From IMG/VR virus record IMGVR_UViG_3300023179_000016, positions 62,001 to 126,000 of that record: 64,000 bases of DNA. One strand, given 5' to 3'. The position numbers were made by a program, and so were the translations under genes. Position 1 is the stretch's first letter, and each line of letters starts with the position of its first letter. This DNA comes from a virus. The notes beneath the pieces are model-generated. The model did no database searches. It was not told the origin of the DNA and saw nothing but the letters and a program-made list of their open reading frames with translations. This document shows, one piece after another, positions 33,035 through 42,246 of this stretch.

Positions 33035-36000
33035 GTGGCTGTATTAGGAAGAGTTCTAATTAGTTCTGGTGAGCGCTTAGATTTACCAGATTTACTCAGT
33101 GTTGATTCATATACTGCAGGTGATTTTAAATTTCTATTAAAGGGTCTAGTAGGCGAAGATACGCCCTATATCTTAAAAGGCTTTGACATAATAGATCCTG
33201 AAAATGCTATCGGTACTCAAAGCTGCTCTATTAGAGTGGCAGATTCCGTCGTATTTTATCCTGGTTCTGGTGCTGGATCTTTTTATCACGGTCTAGAAGA
33301 AGGAAATACGCTTTCTGCACCGCTAGTTCCAGAACTTAGAAAAAATGCAGTCAACTATATATATTTAACTTTTTCTACCACAAATACTTCCATAGATACT
33401 AGGGCATTCTGGGATCCAGACAAGGACGGCGGCAACGGTGGAGAGTTTACACAAGACGTTAATACAGAGTCTGTCTTAAAAGTAGAAGTAAACGTATCGG
33501 TAGGATCGTTCCCACAAAATACTATACCGATTGCAAAAGTTACAGTTGGCGCTGTCGTAATATCCTCAATAGAGGATGCCAGAACCATGCTGTTCCGTTT
33601 AGGGACTGGTGGTATAAATCCAAATCCGTTTAATACGTATGCTTGGAGATCTCTTCCTGCCACTGCGTATCAAAGAACAGAACCACCTACAAAAACAACA
33701 GCGGGTGGAGTTAATCCATTTCAAGGTGCAGATAAAAACATCTATACTCTAAAAGAATGGATGGACGTAATAATGTCTAAACTCCGAGAAATCGGAGGCA
33801 CAACATATTGGTATGAAGACATATCTACGTATAGTTTAATATCTAGCTTTGTAGACGCAACAAGCACCGCCTTTAAATCAAAGGGTAAATGGCTACACGA
33901 TTCTTCGACTCCTGGTTTATTAACCTGGACAGAAGATGTTCACATTAAAACCACATCTGATTTAAGAACATACATCGTTAGAAGTGGCAGTAAAACATTA
34001 ACTGATGAGCAGGTAATGTATCTGCCATTGACTAGAAATCAACCAATAAACACAACAGATGATGTAGTTGATTGGGTCAATGGACAGGCGTGTGTTAATA
34101 CAATTGGCGGATCAGTTGGATTATTTTCTCAATTATCAAAAGGCGATTACGTAAAAAAAATAAACGACTCAAATGATAAGTTCTTAAGAGTCGAAGAATT
34201 CTACGATTCCATCAACTTAAGCGGATCGACCACTACATCATCTTTAGCAAAATCAATTAGATTAAGCTCTAATTATCTTGGCACCAGCGGTGCTGAAAAG
34301 GGCCGATACGATAAGGGCATATACGCCGTATCAGACGTTATTGTTTCTGACAGAAATCAAACAACCATAAGCTCAGTCGGTGGTAATTTCCACTGGATGG
34401 CTATGCGTAGTGACTCTATACAGAATATTTCTTCTATATCTACTACATATCTAAGCATAAATATAGAAGAACATGATGGAGCAACTGCATTAGTGACATC
34501 TACTAGTCCTCATGGTCTTGTAGATGGAGATAGAATCACTATAACTGGTTCTGCAAACTTTAATGGGACGTATACAGTAGAGGTGGAAACAACCACCACT
34601 CTCTATATCGCAAAGACTGGTGGAACCTTTGCAGATGAATATTCAAGATCTGCTCAATACGCGACGGTAACCACTTCAGCAAGATACACACCATACAGTC
34701 TTCAATTAGAATCTGCAAACCACGGTTTTAAGACAAACGACACGATTACGGTTTCTGGTACTACAAATTACAATGGGTCTTATAAGATCAGTGTAAGAAG
34801 CGATAATACGTTTACCATACCTGTGCCGTCTTATCTTTCATCTGAAAGTGTCGGCTCTGCTACATTAGCTAAAACTATAGTTAGAACAGAAGGGTCTGTA
34901 ATTCAGGTAGTTCAAGGTGAAGGAGCCGCAATAGGCGGGGATTCTGTGGAAAGCATCAGACAGTTTGTCGGAATGCAGTCTCTTACAGAAACAAATCCGT
35001 CGTATGCCGTGCCTGCATCTTACAATACCATAGACGGTTTTGTAAATTATAATTCTTCTGCCAGCGAAAATCTTACTGCAAGAGTTTCTAAGCTAACCGC
35101 AATGATGGCAGATAAAGCTCAAGACAAGACCATCAAATTAATGCCATCTGGCTATCAGAGTATTACTAATACTACCAGCGGCGCATATCAACAGATCACT
35201 TTCAACGCATTACCATCAGGAACTCCTCGTTTAGATGTTGTATTGCCTAGTTCTACAAACAATGGATATGCGCTGCTAAGCGGCAATATTTCATTACAGA
35301 CAAATCAAGCGGCCTATATACAGATTGACAGAAATGCAGCATTTTCTTATGCAAATCTAGCAGCTGTCACTATTGCAAACATAAAATCAGTTCCATTAGA
35401 TGAAAATGTCTTAGTGTTGGCGCTTAGAACTACCGGTACAAATGTTTGGCTTTGGGACGGCTTAAATGTTGTTGCAGGAGCTACTGTTCCCACGCTGTCG
35501 TATTTGGACACCATAGTAAGACAGAATCGCACACTCAAGATGATCGGAAATGGCCAGTGGCAATGGAATTTAGCCACTAATACGCTATCTTGGTCAGATG
35601 ATGTCTATATACAGATACCTTCACTATCAGATGCTAGAAACACTATACCTGCAGGCAGCGCAGTATTATCTGGCAATGATATAGTTGCATACGTAGATAT
35701 CAATAGAAGTTCTGGTGCAACTACTAATTTAACTGTCAATACTGCCAATATAAGTTCTCTGACATTAAATGACGACAGGGTAATAATTGCAAGAAGATAT
35801 CAGGATGACGTTATAGTAGGTAGTAACTCCATGCGTCTAGTCCACGGAGATCTTAAGGGACTAGACTCTGACGATAAAATCGTAAAAGTAACTGTTGTCG
35901 ACAATATAAATTTTGCTTTACCTACGGGTACTTCTATTACTGTAGATGGAATAAGTCTAGCCAACGGGGACACAGTCTTATTCACTAAAGCAAATAAAGT

Positions 36001-39000
36001 ATGCATGCTAACAGGCGTTGGCACTTCGTTGACATGGACGCAATTAAATTCGTTTAATGGTGCTACTACTCCACCAGAAGGAGCACTAGTATTCTCTAAA
36101 AATGGCACTAGCGCATACAATACGCTATGGATGAGATCTGGATCTGCTTGGAGACAAGTAGAGCACACCCAAATAACAAAAGAACCAACCGGATTTCCGA
36201 ATAGAACAGATACCACTATAAGCTTCAACAATAGCACTAGAACATTTACAATAACTCCAACAGGCGCTTTCTTTGAAGTATATCAAAAAGGTAAACCATA
36301 TAGATTTGACTCTGCTCAGAGCAAGACGATAACTAATACAGAAGGCCTGCACTACATATATTTTGATAATGGTATTCTTCAGTCTACTCAGACATTTGAT
36401 ATAGCTATAATAAAAGAATACGTATTTGTCGCAACTATTCAGTGGGATGCAACTAATCAAGTCAGAATAATGTTTGGCGACGAACGTCACGGTCTCACTA
36501 TGGATGGCGAGACGCATTCATATCTGCATCAATCTATAGGTGCTAGATATATAAGTGGACTATCTGCTGGTAATTTTACTACCTCAGGTACTGGTTCATC
36601 TAATTCAGACGCTCAACTCTCTATAGCGAATGGTACAGTCAGAGATGAAGACCTATCGTTTGACTACACAAATTCTGCTACACCAACTCAACCATTTCAG
36701 CAGATACTAAGTCCAATCGCTAATATACCGATGTACTACAGAAGTGGTGCTAGCGGCAATTGGAGAAAAGATACAGCCACAGCATATTCATTAAAACAAG
36801 GAACTAGCAGGATCAAATGGAACAATCCCGCGGGTCCATGGACCACGCCAGATGCGTCATCTGACGATAACTATGTGGCTGTTTGGCTTTTTTCAAGTAA
36901 CAGCCAAGAAGAACCAATTATAGGTATTGTTGGCCAAAGAGAAGACACTACATTAAATAATGCTCTAGCGAATAACACGTATGAATCTATTTCTTTTGGA
37001 AGTCTTCCATCTCTAGAATTGAAAGTGCTATATCGCCTAATATTCCAGACCTCATCTGCATATACCAACGCCGTCAAAGCAAGACTTGTAGATGTTAGAG
37101 ATCTTCGTAGAGCAGTAGATGTATCATTAGGTGCATATGCTCCTAGTGATCACGGTCTATTAACTGGGTTGACTGATCAAGATCACCCGGATTATTCTAT
37201 ATTTGTGAATAGTCCTTCATCTTATGTTGGTGCCCTAAAACAGATTCAAGTATCAGACAATAATGATGTTCAAAAAGCCCTTAACAGCCTAGATAGATTT
37301 TTTGCTCAGATGAGGCTTGCACCGCACCCAAGCAATGGCAATAGGGTGATAATGTCTGGGGCAGATCAGGCTCTAACTAACGGCATAACACTCACGCAGA
37401 ACATCAAGGATCTGATGATATCGTTTGATGGTGCGCAGATAGATTTCTCTACTGGCGCTGTATATAAAGCAGATGGATTAACAGCGCTCGGCGTCAATTT
37501 TACGCCTGCTACCATAACATCTAATCAGTATCGCTGGTATTCCATTACTGGAATAGCATCTTCGATAAATTCTGATAACACGATAAATCTTCAGTTAATA
37601 GTGTTACCTGCGTCAGGTGATGGAGCTACTCCAACTGCAGCACCAAAAGCTGCCTATGCAAAAGGTATACAAATAGGTTCAATTGTAGTTCGTGAAAATG
37701 GTTTAGGCGGCATAACCGCAATTACTGCCTCTAGCATAAGACAGCTTGGTATAGGTGGAGGCGGTAGCAGTAGTGATACTGGTAGCGGTCTAGGCGACGA
37801 TATAAATACACTTCGCTTTAAGGCAAGTTTCAGCGATGATTTTTCAGATAGTCCAACTAGCTCATCAAGCGCAGTCAATAGCTCTCTTACTACAGCATCA
37901 TATAATACGGCAAATACACTATATCGTCTGAGCTATGACGCATCGAGAACCGTTACTGGTACAGGCACATCGATGACGCTATCTGGCACACCATCATACA
38001 CCGTTGTAGCAGGAGACATGTTGGTTGTTGGATCTGAAGCTCGGCGCATAGTAACAGTATCTACTCAGACTTCTTATATTATAGAATCAGCATTCAGCTC
38101 TAATCCATCTGGTGCAGCCGCTTGCGTTTCTCAGGCTGTTCACACCAATGATGTTAGAGCCCATAATGAAAATTCTACAGGTCTTGCACTTAACTCGGTA
38201 ATAACAGACTCTGTAAATACTTTCATGCTTCGCTACAGAGATAGCGCCGCATCTGGTGACACTATCTGGGATTTCCCAAGCTCGGCACTGATTGCTGCCA
38301 GCGCCTCTGCAGATAATTCAAATTGGACTGCACCATTCACACGTGTAACTTCATTGAGCGCACAAGAACCAATACGCACCGTATCTGTATCTGGTTCTCA
38401 ATTTAGAGTAAGATTCTTCGCCAACGCAGTAAGCGGAACGGGCGCTGTAAACATACTAGATTATAAGGCGTATCTCCATGAAGATATCGGCACTGTATCT
38501 GGCACCACTATGGATCAAGCATATTGCTTGACTAACGGTACAGGCACCAGTGTAAATTGTTCTGTATCTTCTGCGACAGGTAAAACTCGCATCACTACTA
38601 CTTGGGCCTATGCCACCTCTGTTAATCCTGGTACCCAGCAAGGTCAAATAATGGTGATATTGGACGGCAAAATATTGCCGCGCTATATCGATGCCACTTT
38701 GACTCCTAGCGGTTATTATAAAGAGATATCTGGCCAAGTGATAGAGTTAGATTCTAATTATAGCAGCGTCGCTCTTGAGATTGATATCAAGAAGATGGTC
38801 AATGCTGTTGATACTACGAGTCAAAACAGCACTAATATAAGCTATATACAAGACATGAGCACCGCTGGTCTTCAAGGGTTTGTTGACGAGAGTTCTGTAT
38901 TAATTGCCTCTAGTACTATGACTGCTGGCCAACTTGGCGGTAACGGTATATTTAGAAGCACCATTACAAATCGCGCTTCTATTCCCGATCTAGCGAATGA

Positions 39001-41281
39001 TTTAAAAGTTAGAATCGGCGTAGACAGAATAATAACTCAGGGCATATATCAGATACAGAATGAGTCTGGTTCAAACGGTGAACCAGTTTGGGGGGTACTA
39101 AACGACGATAGAAATCTAATTAGATTTATTGGCGGTGGTTGGGGTAGCTATGTAGGAACAGAGTCTGCATCGATAAGCAACAACAATACGGCAAATTCTT
39201 CTATAGAAATTACTTTTTATGGTACTGGTTTAAATATACTAATGGTAAGAGATGTTGGACAAGCACCAGCATTAAGTTATCAATTAGACGGTCAGCCGCA
39301 AGTTTCATTCTTGTCTGGAACATTTTCTCAAGTAATTAACTTTAAGAATTATGCGTCAAATTCTATAGTTTCTGTTGTATCCAATCAGACTTTAGGTTTA
39401 CATACTGTAAAAATAAATCAAACCAATACAGCATATTGGGAAGTATACGGATTTGAAGTATTAAACGAGTCTGCAAATGTAAATGTTCGTCCAGGTATCG
39501 CATATGGCGGCGGTAAAAAATTAATATCGTCTTCTGCATCAAGTGTCGCCTATAATGGCGGAACATTTGATTCTGTTACACAAGATGGAGTATCTACATC
39601 GTTCTCTACTACTCGTGGAGCCCGAGTATTAACTTATATCAAATCAGATGGAACTATAGGTAAATCAGCTTATCTTACTAATGCTTCTTCACTTGAATTG
39701 ACATCAGCAAATCATACTTACGAAGAAGTAGCTAGAACGTACTATCCCAGAGAATTTGGCAGCGGTAGAACGCTAGACGATTCTTCTAACCTGCTTGCCT
39801 TTAATAATTTATTTGATACTGCAGGACCAAGGGGTTTTACGCTAGATGATGGCGTAACCACACTAGTTGCAAGTAAATCAATTATAGCAACTACAGGCGG
39901 CGTTGAAGTATTAAGGGTAGGTTATCAAAGTACGGCAAATGATTATGTAATGTTTACTTTCGTAGGTACCGGTCTAGACATTATGCATGTGGAAGCTAGT
40001 TCTCAATCTAGTCCAGATTCATATACATATTCTATAGATAGTTCTAGTCCTCAACCGCTATTAACTACTGGTATAACTACTCCAACTATTCAAAAAATAG
40101 TATCTGGCTTACCATATGGCACGCACACGTTAATAATTAAACGTTCAAATACGAATCCTACTTATTGGGACTATGGTATAGTAAAATTTATAGTGTATCA
40201 ACCTAAAAAACCATCTATTCCTGCGGGTGCGATAGAACTAGCAGATCACAATATAATGGCTAATTTTGCCTTTGCCGGTGCTGGTCAATATACCGTATCT
40301 ACCGGCACCTTAAGAAGAAACAACATGAGAGAGGCCATATATAGTGGATCTAGTTGGGTACTTGGAACAAGCTATACTAGCACATGGGGCACTGGAATAT
40401 ATACTGAAACTAATAGTCAAAACGCATATATAGAGTATACGTTTTTTGGTACCGGTTTTGATTGGAAGCATATAACTAATACAACTCAAACATCTAATTG
40501 CACAGTAACGTTAAATGGATCGCCATTAAACAACACATATCCTGGAGCAGCATCTATAACGGTAAGACATGCAGGTAACGGAGGCTTTTCAAGTTCTCCA
40601 ACATTAAGCAATAGTAGTGCACTTTTAAGTACACTTACTTCAAACATTTTAAACAAAAACGGAAGTCTCGCTTCTGCAAGTTTTGGTATTTCTGGTCTTC
40701 CTTTGGGTCTATATAAACTTAGATTTACTCAAAGTGCTGCCACATCTGCAAGCACATATATGACATCACTTTATCTAGATGTGATCACTCCGATACATTC
40801 ATTAAGATCCAATACAAATTCCAGTATTCAAAATGCTCTTACTGTGGGTAATTGTTCTGTCTCAGACAGCAGGCTTACATCTCCCATAAAGACAGAAAGT
40901 CCAAAAAAGAATATAAATAAGGCGCAAGGCATCACGGGTGGATTAACGCTCACAACAACAGCCAATACATATACAGCTATGACAGATATGATTTTAACTG
41001 TAAAATCTGAAGGTAGTTGGTTCTTAGTTGGTTATAGCGTTAATATGCAAATGAACGGTGCATACGTAGGATGGACTTCAATATATTTAAACGGTGTAAT
41101 AGTTCAAGAAACTGAACAAAGAATATACAGTATAACTGGTGAAATACCTCAATCATGTTATGCCCCAGTATATCTTCCAAAGGGAACACATAATTTAGTA
41201 CTTATGTGGAAAATAAATAATGGAGCTGGCACATTGACTAGTAATTTCACTAACAGAGTAATCACAGCAATCAGCATCTAA
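33035..41281 (+). CDS. Giant tail fibre protein
   Basis: A 2748-residue protein starting with GTG (MAVLGRVLISSGERLDLPDL), AGGAG 7 bases upstream. The N-terminal 250 residues probably attach to the baseplate. The middle has at least two beta modules of the type HGLVDGDRITITGSANFNGT and HGFKTNDTITVSGTTNYNGS, plus many Ser/Thr/Gly-rich stretches. From about residue 1943 (GLQGFVDESSVL, NRASIPDLANDLKVRIG) to the end it is homologous to nearly the whole product of 42247-44970. Fibre is inferred from size, composition, position and tip duplication. No intramolecular chaperone motif was recognised. Confidence 0.8.
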   Translation: MAVLGRVLISSGERLDLPDLLSVDSYTAGDFKFLLKGLVGEDTPYILKGFDIIDPENAIGTQSCSIRVADSVVFYPGSGAGSFYHGLEEGNTLSAPLVPELRKNAVNYIYLTFSTTNTSIDTRAFWDPDKDGGNGGEFTQDVNTESVLKVEVNVSVGSFPQNTIPIAKVTVGAVVISSIEDARTMLFRLGTGGINPNPFNTYAWRSLPATAYQRTEPPTKTTAGGVNPFQGADKNIYTLKEWMDVIMSKLREIGGTTYWYEDISTYSLISSFVDATSTAFKSKGKWLHDSSTPGLLTWTEDVHIKTTSDLRTYIVRSGSKTLTDEQVMYLPLTRNQPINTTDDVVDWVNGQACVNTIGGSVGLFSQLSKGDYVKKINDSNDKFLRVEEFYDSINLSGSTTTSSLAKSIRLSSNYLGTSGAEKGRYDKGIYAVSDVIVSDRNQTTISSVGGNFHWMAMRSDSIQNISSISTTYLSINIEEHDGATALVTSTSPHGLVDGDRITITGSANFNGTYTVEVETTTTLYIAKTGGTFADEYSRSAQYATVTTSARYTPYSLQLESANHGFKTNDTITVSGTTNYNGSYKISVRSDNTFTIPVPSYLSSESVGSATLAKTIVRTEGSVIQVVQGEGAAIGGDSVESIRQFVGMQSLTETNPSYAVPASYNTIDGFVNYNSSASENLTARVSKLTAMMADKAQDKTIKLMPSGYQSITNTTSGAYQQITFNALPSGTPRLDVVLPSSTNNGYALLSGNISLQTNQAAYIQIDRNAAFSYANLAAVTIANIKSVPLDENVLVLALRTTGTNVWLWDGLNVVAGATVPTLSYLDTIVRQNRTLKMIGNGQWQWNLATNTLSWSDDVYIQIPSLSDARNTIPAGSAVLSGNDIVAYVDINRSSGATTNLTVNTANISSLTLNDDRVIIARRYQDDVIVGSNSMRLVHGDLKGLDSDDKIVKVTVVDNINFALPTGTSITVDGISLANGDTVLFTKANKVCMLTGVGTSLTWTQLNSFNGATTPPEGALVFSKNGTSAYNTLWMRSGSAWRQVEHTQITKEPTGFPNRTDTTISFNNSTRTFTITPTGAFFEVYQKGKPYRFDSAQSKTITNTEGLHYIYFDNGILQSTQTFDIAIIKEYVFVATIQWDATNQVRIMFGDERHGLTMDGETHSYLHQSIGARYISGLSAGNFTTSGTGSSNSDAQLSIANGTVRDEDLSFDYTNSATPTQPFQQILSPIANIPMYYRSGASGNWRKDTATAYSLKQGTSRIKWNNPAGPWTTPDASSDDNYVAVWLFSSNSQEEPIIGIVGQREDTTLNNALANNTYESISFGSLPSLELKVLYRLIFQTSSAYTNAVKARLVDVRDLRRAVDVSLGAYAPSDHGLLTGLTDQDHPDYSIFVNSPSSYVGALKQIQVSDNNDVQKALNSLDRFFAQMRLAPHPSNGNRVIMSGADQALTNGITLTQNIKDLMISFDGAQIDFSTGAVYKADGLTALGVNFTPATITSNQYRWYSITGIASSINSDNTINLQLIVLPASGDGATPTAAPKAAYAKGIQIGSIVVRENGLGGITAITASSIRQLGIGGGGSSSDTGSGLGDDINTLRFKASFSDDFSDSPTSSSSAVNSSLTTASYNTANTLYRLSYDASRTVTGTGTSMTLSGTPSYTVVAGDMLVVGSEARRIVTVSTQTSYIIESAFSSNPSGAAACVSQAVHTNDVRAHNENSTGLALNSVITDSVNTFMLRYRDSAASGDTIWDFPSSALIAASASADNSNWTAPFTRVTSLSAQEPIRTVSVSGSQFRVRFFANAVSGTGAVNILDYKAYLHEDIGTVSGTTMDQAYCLTNGTGTSVNCSVSSATGKTRITTTWAYATSVNPGTQQGQIMVILDGKILPRYIDATLTPSGYYKEISGQVIELDSNYSSVALEIDIKKMVNAVDTTSQNSTNISYIQDMSTAGLQGFVDESSVLIASSTMTAGQLGGNGIFRSTITNRASIPDLANDLKVRIGVDRIITQGIYQIQNESGSNGEPVWGVLNDDRNLIRFIGGGWGSYVGTESASISNNNTANSSIEITFYGTGLNILMVRDVGQAPALSYQLDGQPQVSFLSGTFSQVINFKNYASNSIVSVVSNQTLGLHTVKINQTNTAYWEVYGFEVLNESANVNVRPGIAYGGGKKLISSSASSVAYNGGTFDSVTQDGVSTSFSTTRGARVLTYIKSDGTIGKSAYLTNASSLELTSANHTYEEVARTYYPREFGSGRTLDDSSNLLAFNNLFDTAGPRGFTLDDGVTTLVASKSIIATTGGVEVLRVGYQSTANDYVMFTFVGTGLDIMHVEASSQSSPDSYTYSIDSSSPQPLLTTGITTPTIQKIVSGLPYGTHTLIIKRSNTNPTYWDYGIVKFIVYQPKKPSIPAGAIELADHNIMANFAFAGAGQYTVSTGTLRRNNMREAIYSGSSWVLGTSYTSTWGTGIYTETNSQNAYIEYTFFGTGFDWKHITNTTQTSNCTVTLNGSPLNNTYPGAASITVRHAGNGGFSSSPTLSNSSALLSTLTSNILNKNGSLASASFGISGLPLGLYKLRFTQSAATSASTYMTSLYLDVITPIHSLRSNTNSSIQNALTVGNCSVSDSRLTSPIKTESPKKNINKAQGITGGLTLTTTANTYTAMTDMILTVKSEGSWFLVGYSVNMQMNGAYVGWTSIYLNGVIVQETEQRIYSITGEIPQSCYAPVYLPKGTHNLVLMWKINNGAGTLTSNFTNRVITAISI

Positions 41282-41296
41282 TTAAGAGAGATACAT

Positions 41297-41635
41297 ATGG
41301 TTAAATACACTATTGAAATTAAATGGAAAGATCACTCGATAAATCTTGAATCTTTAGAAAAATGGCTAAGAGAAAATGCTGGCGAGCATTATTGCGGCAA
41401 CTCTGCAGATATTAATCTTAGATTGCACTTTTTAGAAGAACCATCTGAAGATGTAAAAGACGCAATCATGGCAAAAATGGAAGAACTAGATGATCCAGAG
41501 CATGAGATGTGCAAGTCTTATATGTCTCATGCAGAAAAGACAGAGGCGAAGAAGAAAGCAAAAGAATCTGCCATTAGGGCACTTGCAGATGTATCTGGTC
41601 TATCTAAAGAACAAGTAGAGGCCTTATTGGGATAA
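41297..41635 (+). CDS. Small conserved protein within the fibre cluster
   Basis: A 112-residue protein: an alpha/beta N-terminus (YTIEIKWKDHSINLESLEKW, AGEHYCGNSADINLRLHF) and a charged helical C-terminus (EAKKKAKESAIRAL). AGAGAG lies before the start. Proteins of this type next to fibre genes are familiar from other phages, from memory, without a known function; a fibre assembly chaperone or small decoration protein is possible. It sits 16 bases after the giant fibre. Confidence 0.65.
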   Translation: MVKYTIEIKWKDHSINLESLEKWLRENAGEHYCGNSADINLRLHFLEEPSEDVKDAIMAKMEELDDPEHEMCKSYMSHAEKTEAKKKAKESAIRALADVSGLSKEQVEALLG

Positions 41636-41638
41636 TTT

Positions 41639-42190
41639 ATGGCTAGGATAGCTGGTATTCATTACAATCCTGACGTCATCGGATCAGTTAAACCTTTTGC
41701 AGGATCAGATCTGCCGATTGGTTTTCTTTTCTGCGATGGTTCCCCAATATCCAGAACCGCCTATCCCTTATTGTTTGCTGCAATTGGAACTACTTATGGC
41801 GTTGGTGACGGTTCTACAACCTTTAATTTACCTGATTTTCGTGGTCGAGCTGCAATAGGTAAAGATAATATGGGTGGCACAGCCGCAAATAGAATCACTG
41901 CTGCAGGTTCTGGTATAACTGGTACTACCTTAGGTGCTACAGGTGGCGCAGAAACACATACACTAAGTATTGCTCAAACACCGTCTCATTATCACCATTT
42001 AACTACAGCAAATAACAACGGATGGGCATACGATAACAATTTCTCAAATCCTAATAACAAGTGGTCTTCTGTTGTAGCCATAAATAGCGGCTTATATTCT
42101 GCGGATAGATCTGAATCAATTGGAGGAGATGGGCCTCACAACAATACGCAACCATCATTAGTTATTAATTATGTCATTAAGGCATCGTAA
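41639..42190 (+). CDS. Tail-collar domain protein
   Basis: A 183-residue protein of the phage tail-collar (microcystin-dependent-protein-like) family. Diagnostic segments are GFLFCDGSPISRTAYPLLFA, IGTTYGVGDGSTTFNLPDFR and RGRAAIGKDNMGG. Later residues include a histidine-rich SHYHHL and a C-terminal NTQPSLVINYVIK, both usual in the family. Such proteins form a trimeric fibre part, often close to the tip. It starts 3 bases after the previous stop. Confidence 0.85.
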   Translation: MARIAGIHYNPDVIGSVKPFAGSDLPIGFLFCDGSPISRTAYPLLFAAIGTTYGVGDGSTTFNLPDFRGRAAIGKDNMGGTAANRITAAGSGITGTTLGATGGAETHTLSIAQTPSHYHHLTTANNNGWAYDNNFSNPNNKWSSVVAINSGLYSADRSESIGGDGPHNNTQPSLVINYVIKAS

Positions 42191-42246
42191 TATAAACTTA
42201 TATGATCATAAATTACCTTATTAAAATTAACAATTAAGAGAAGACA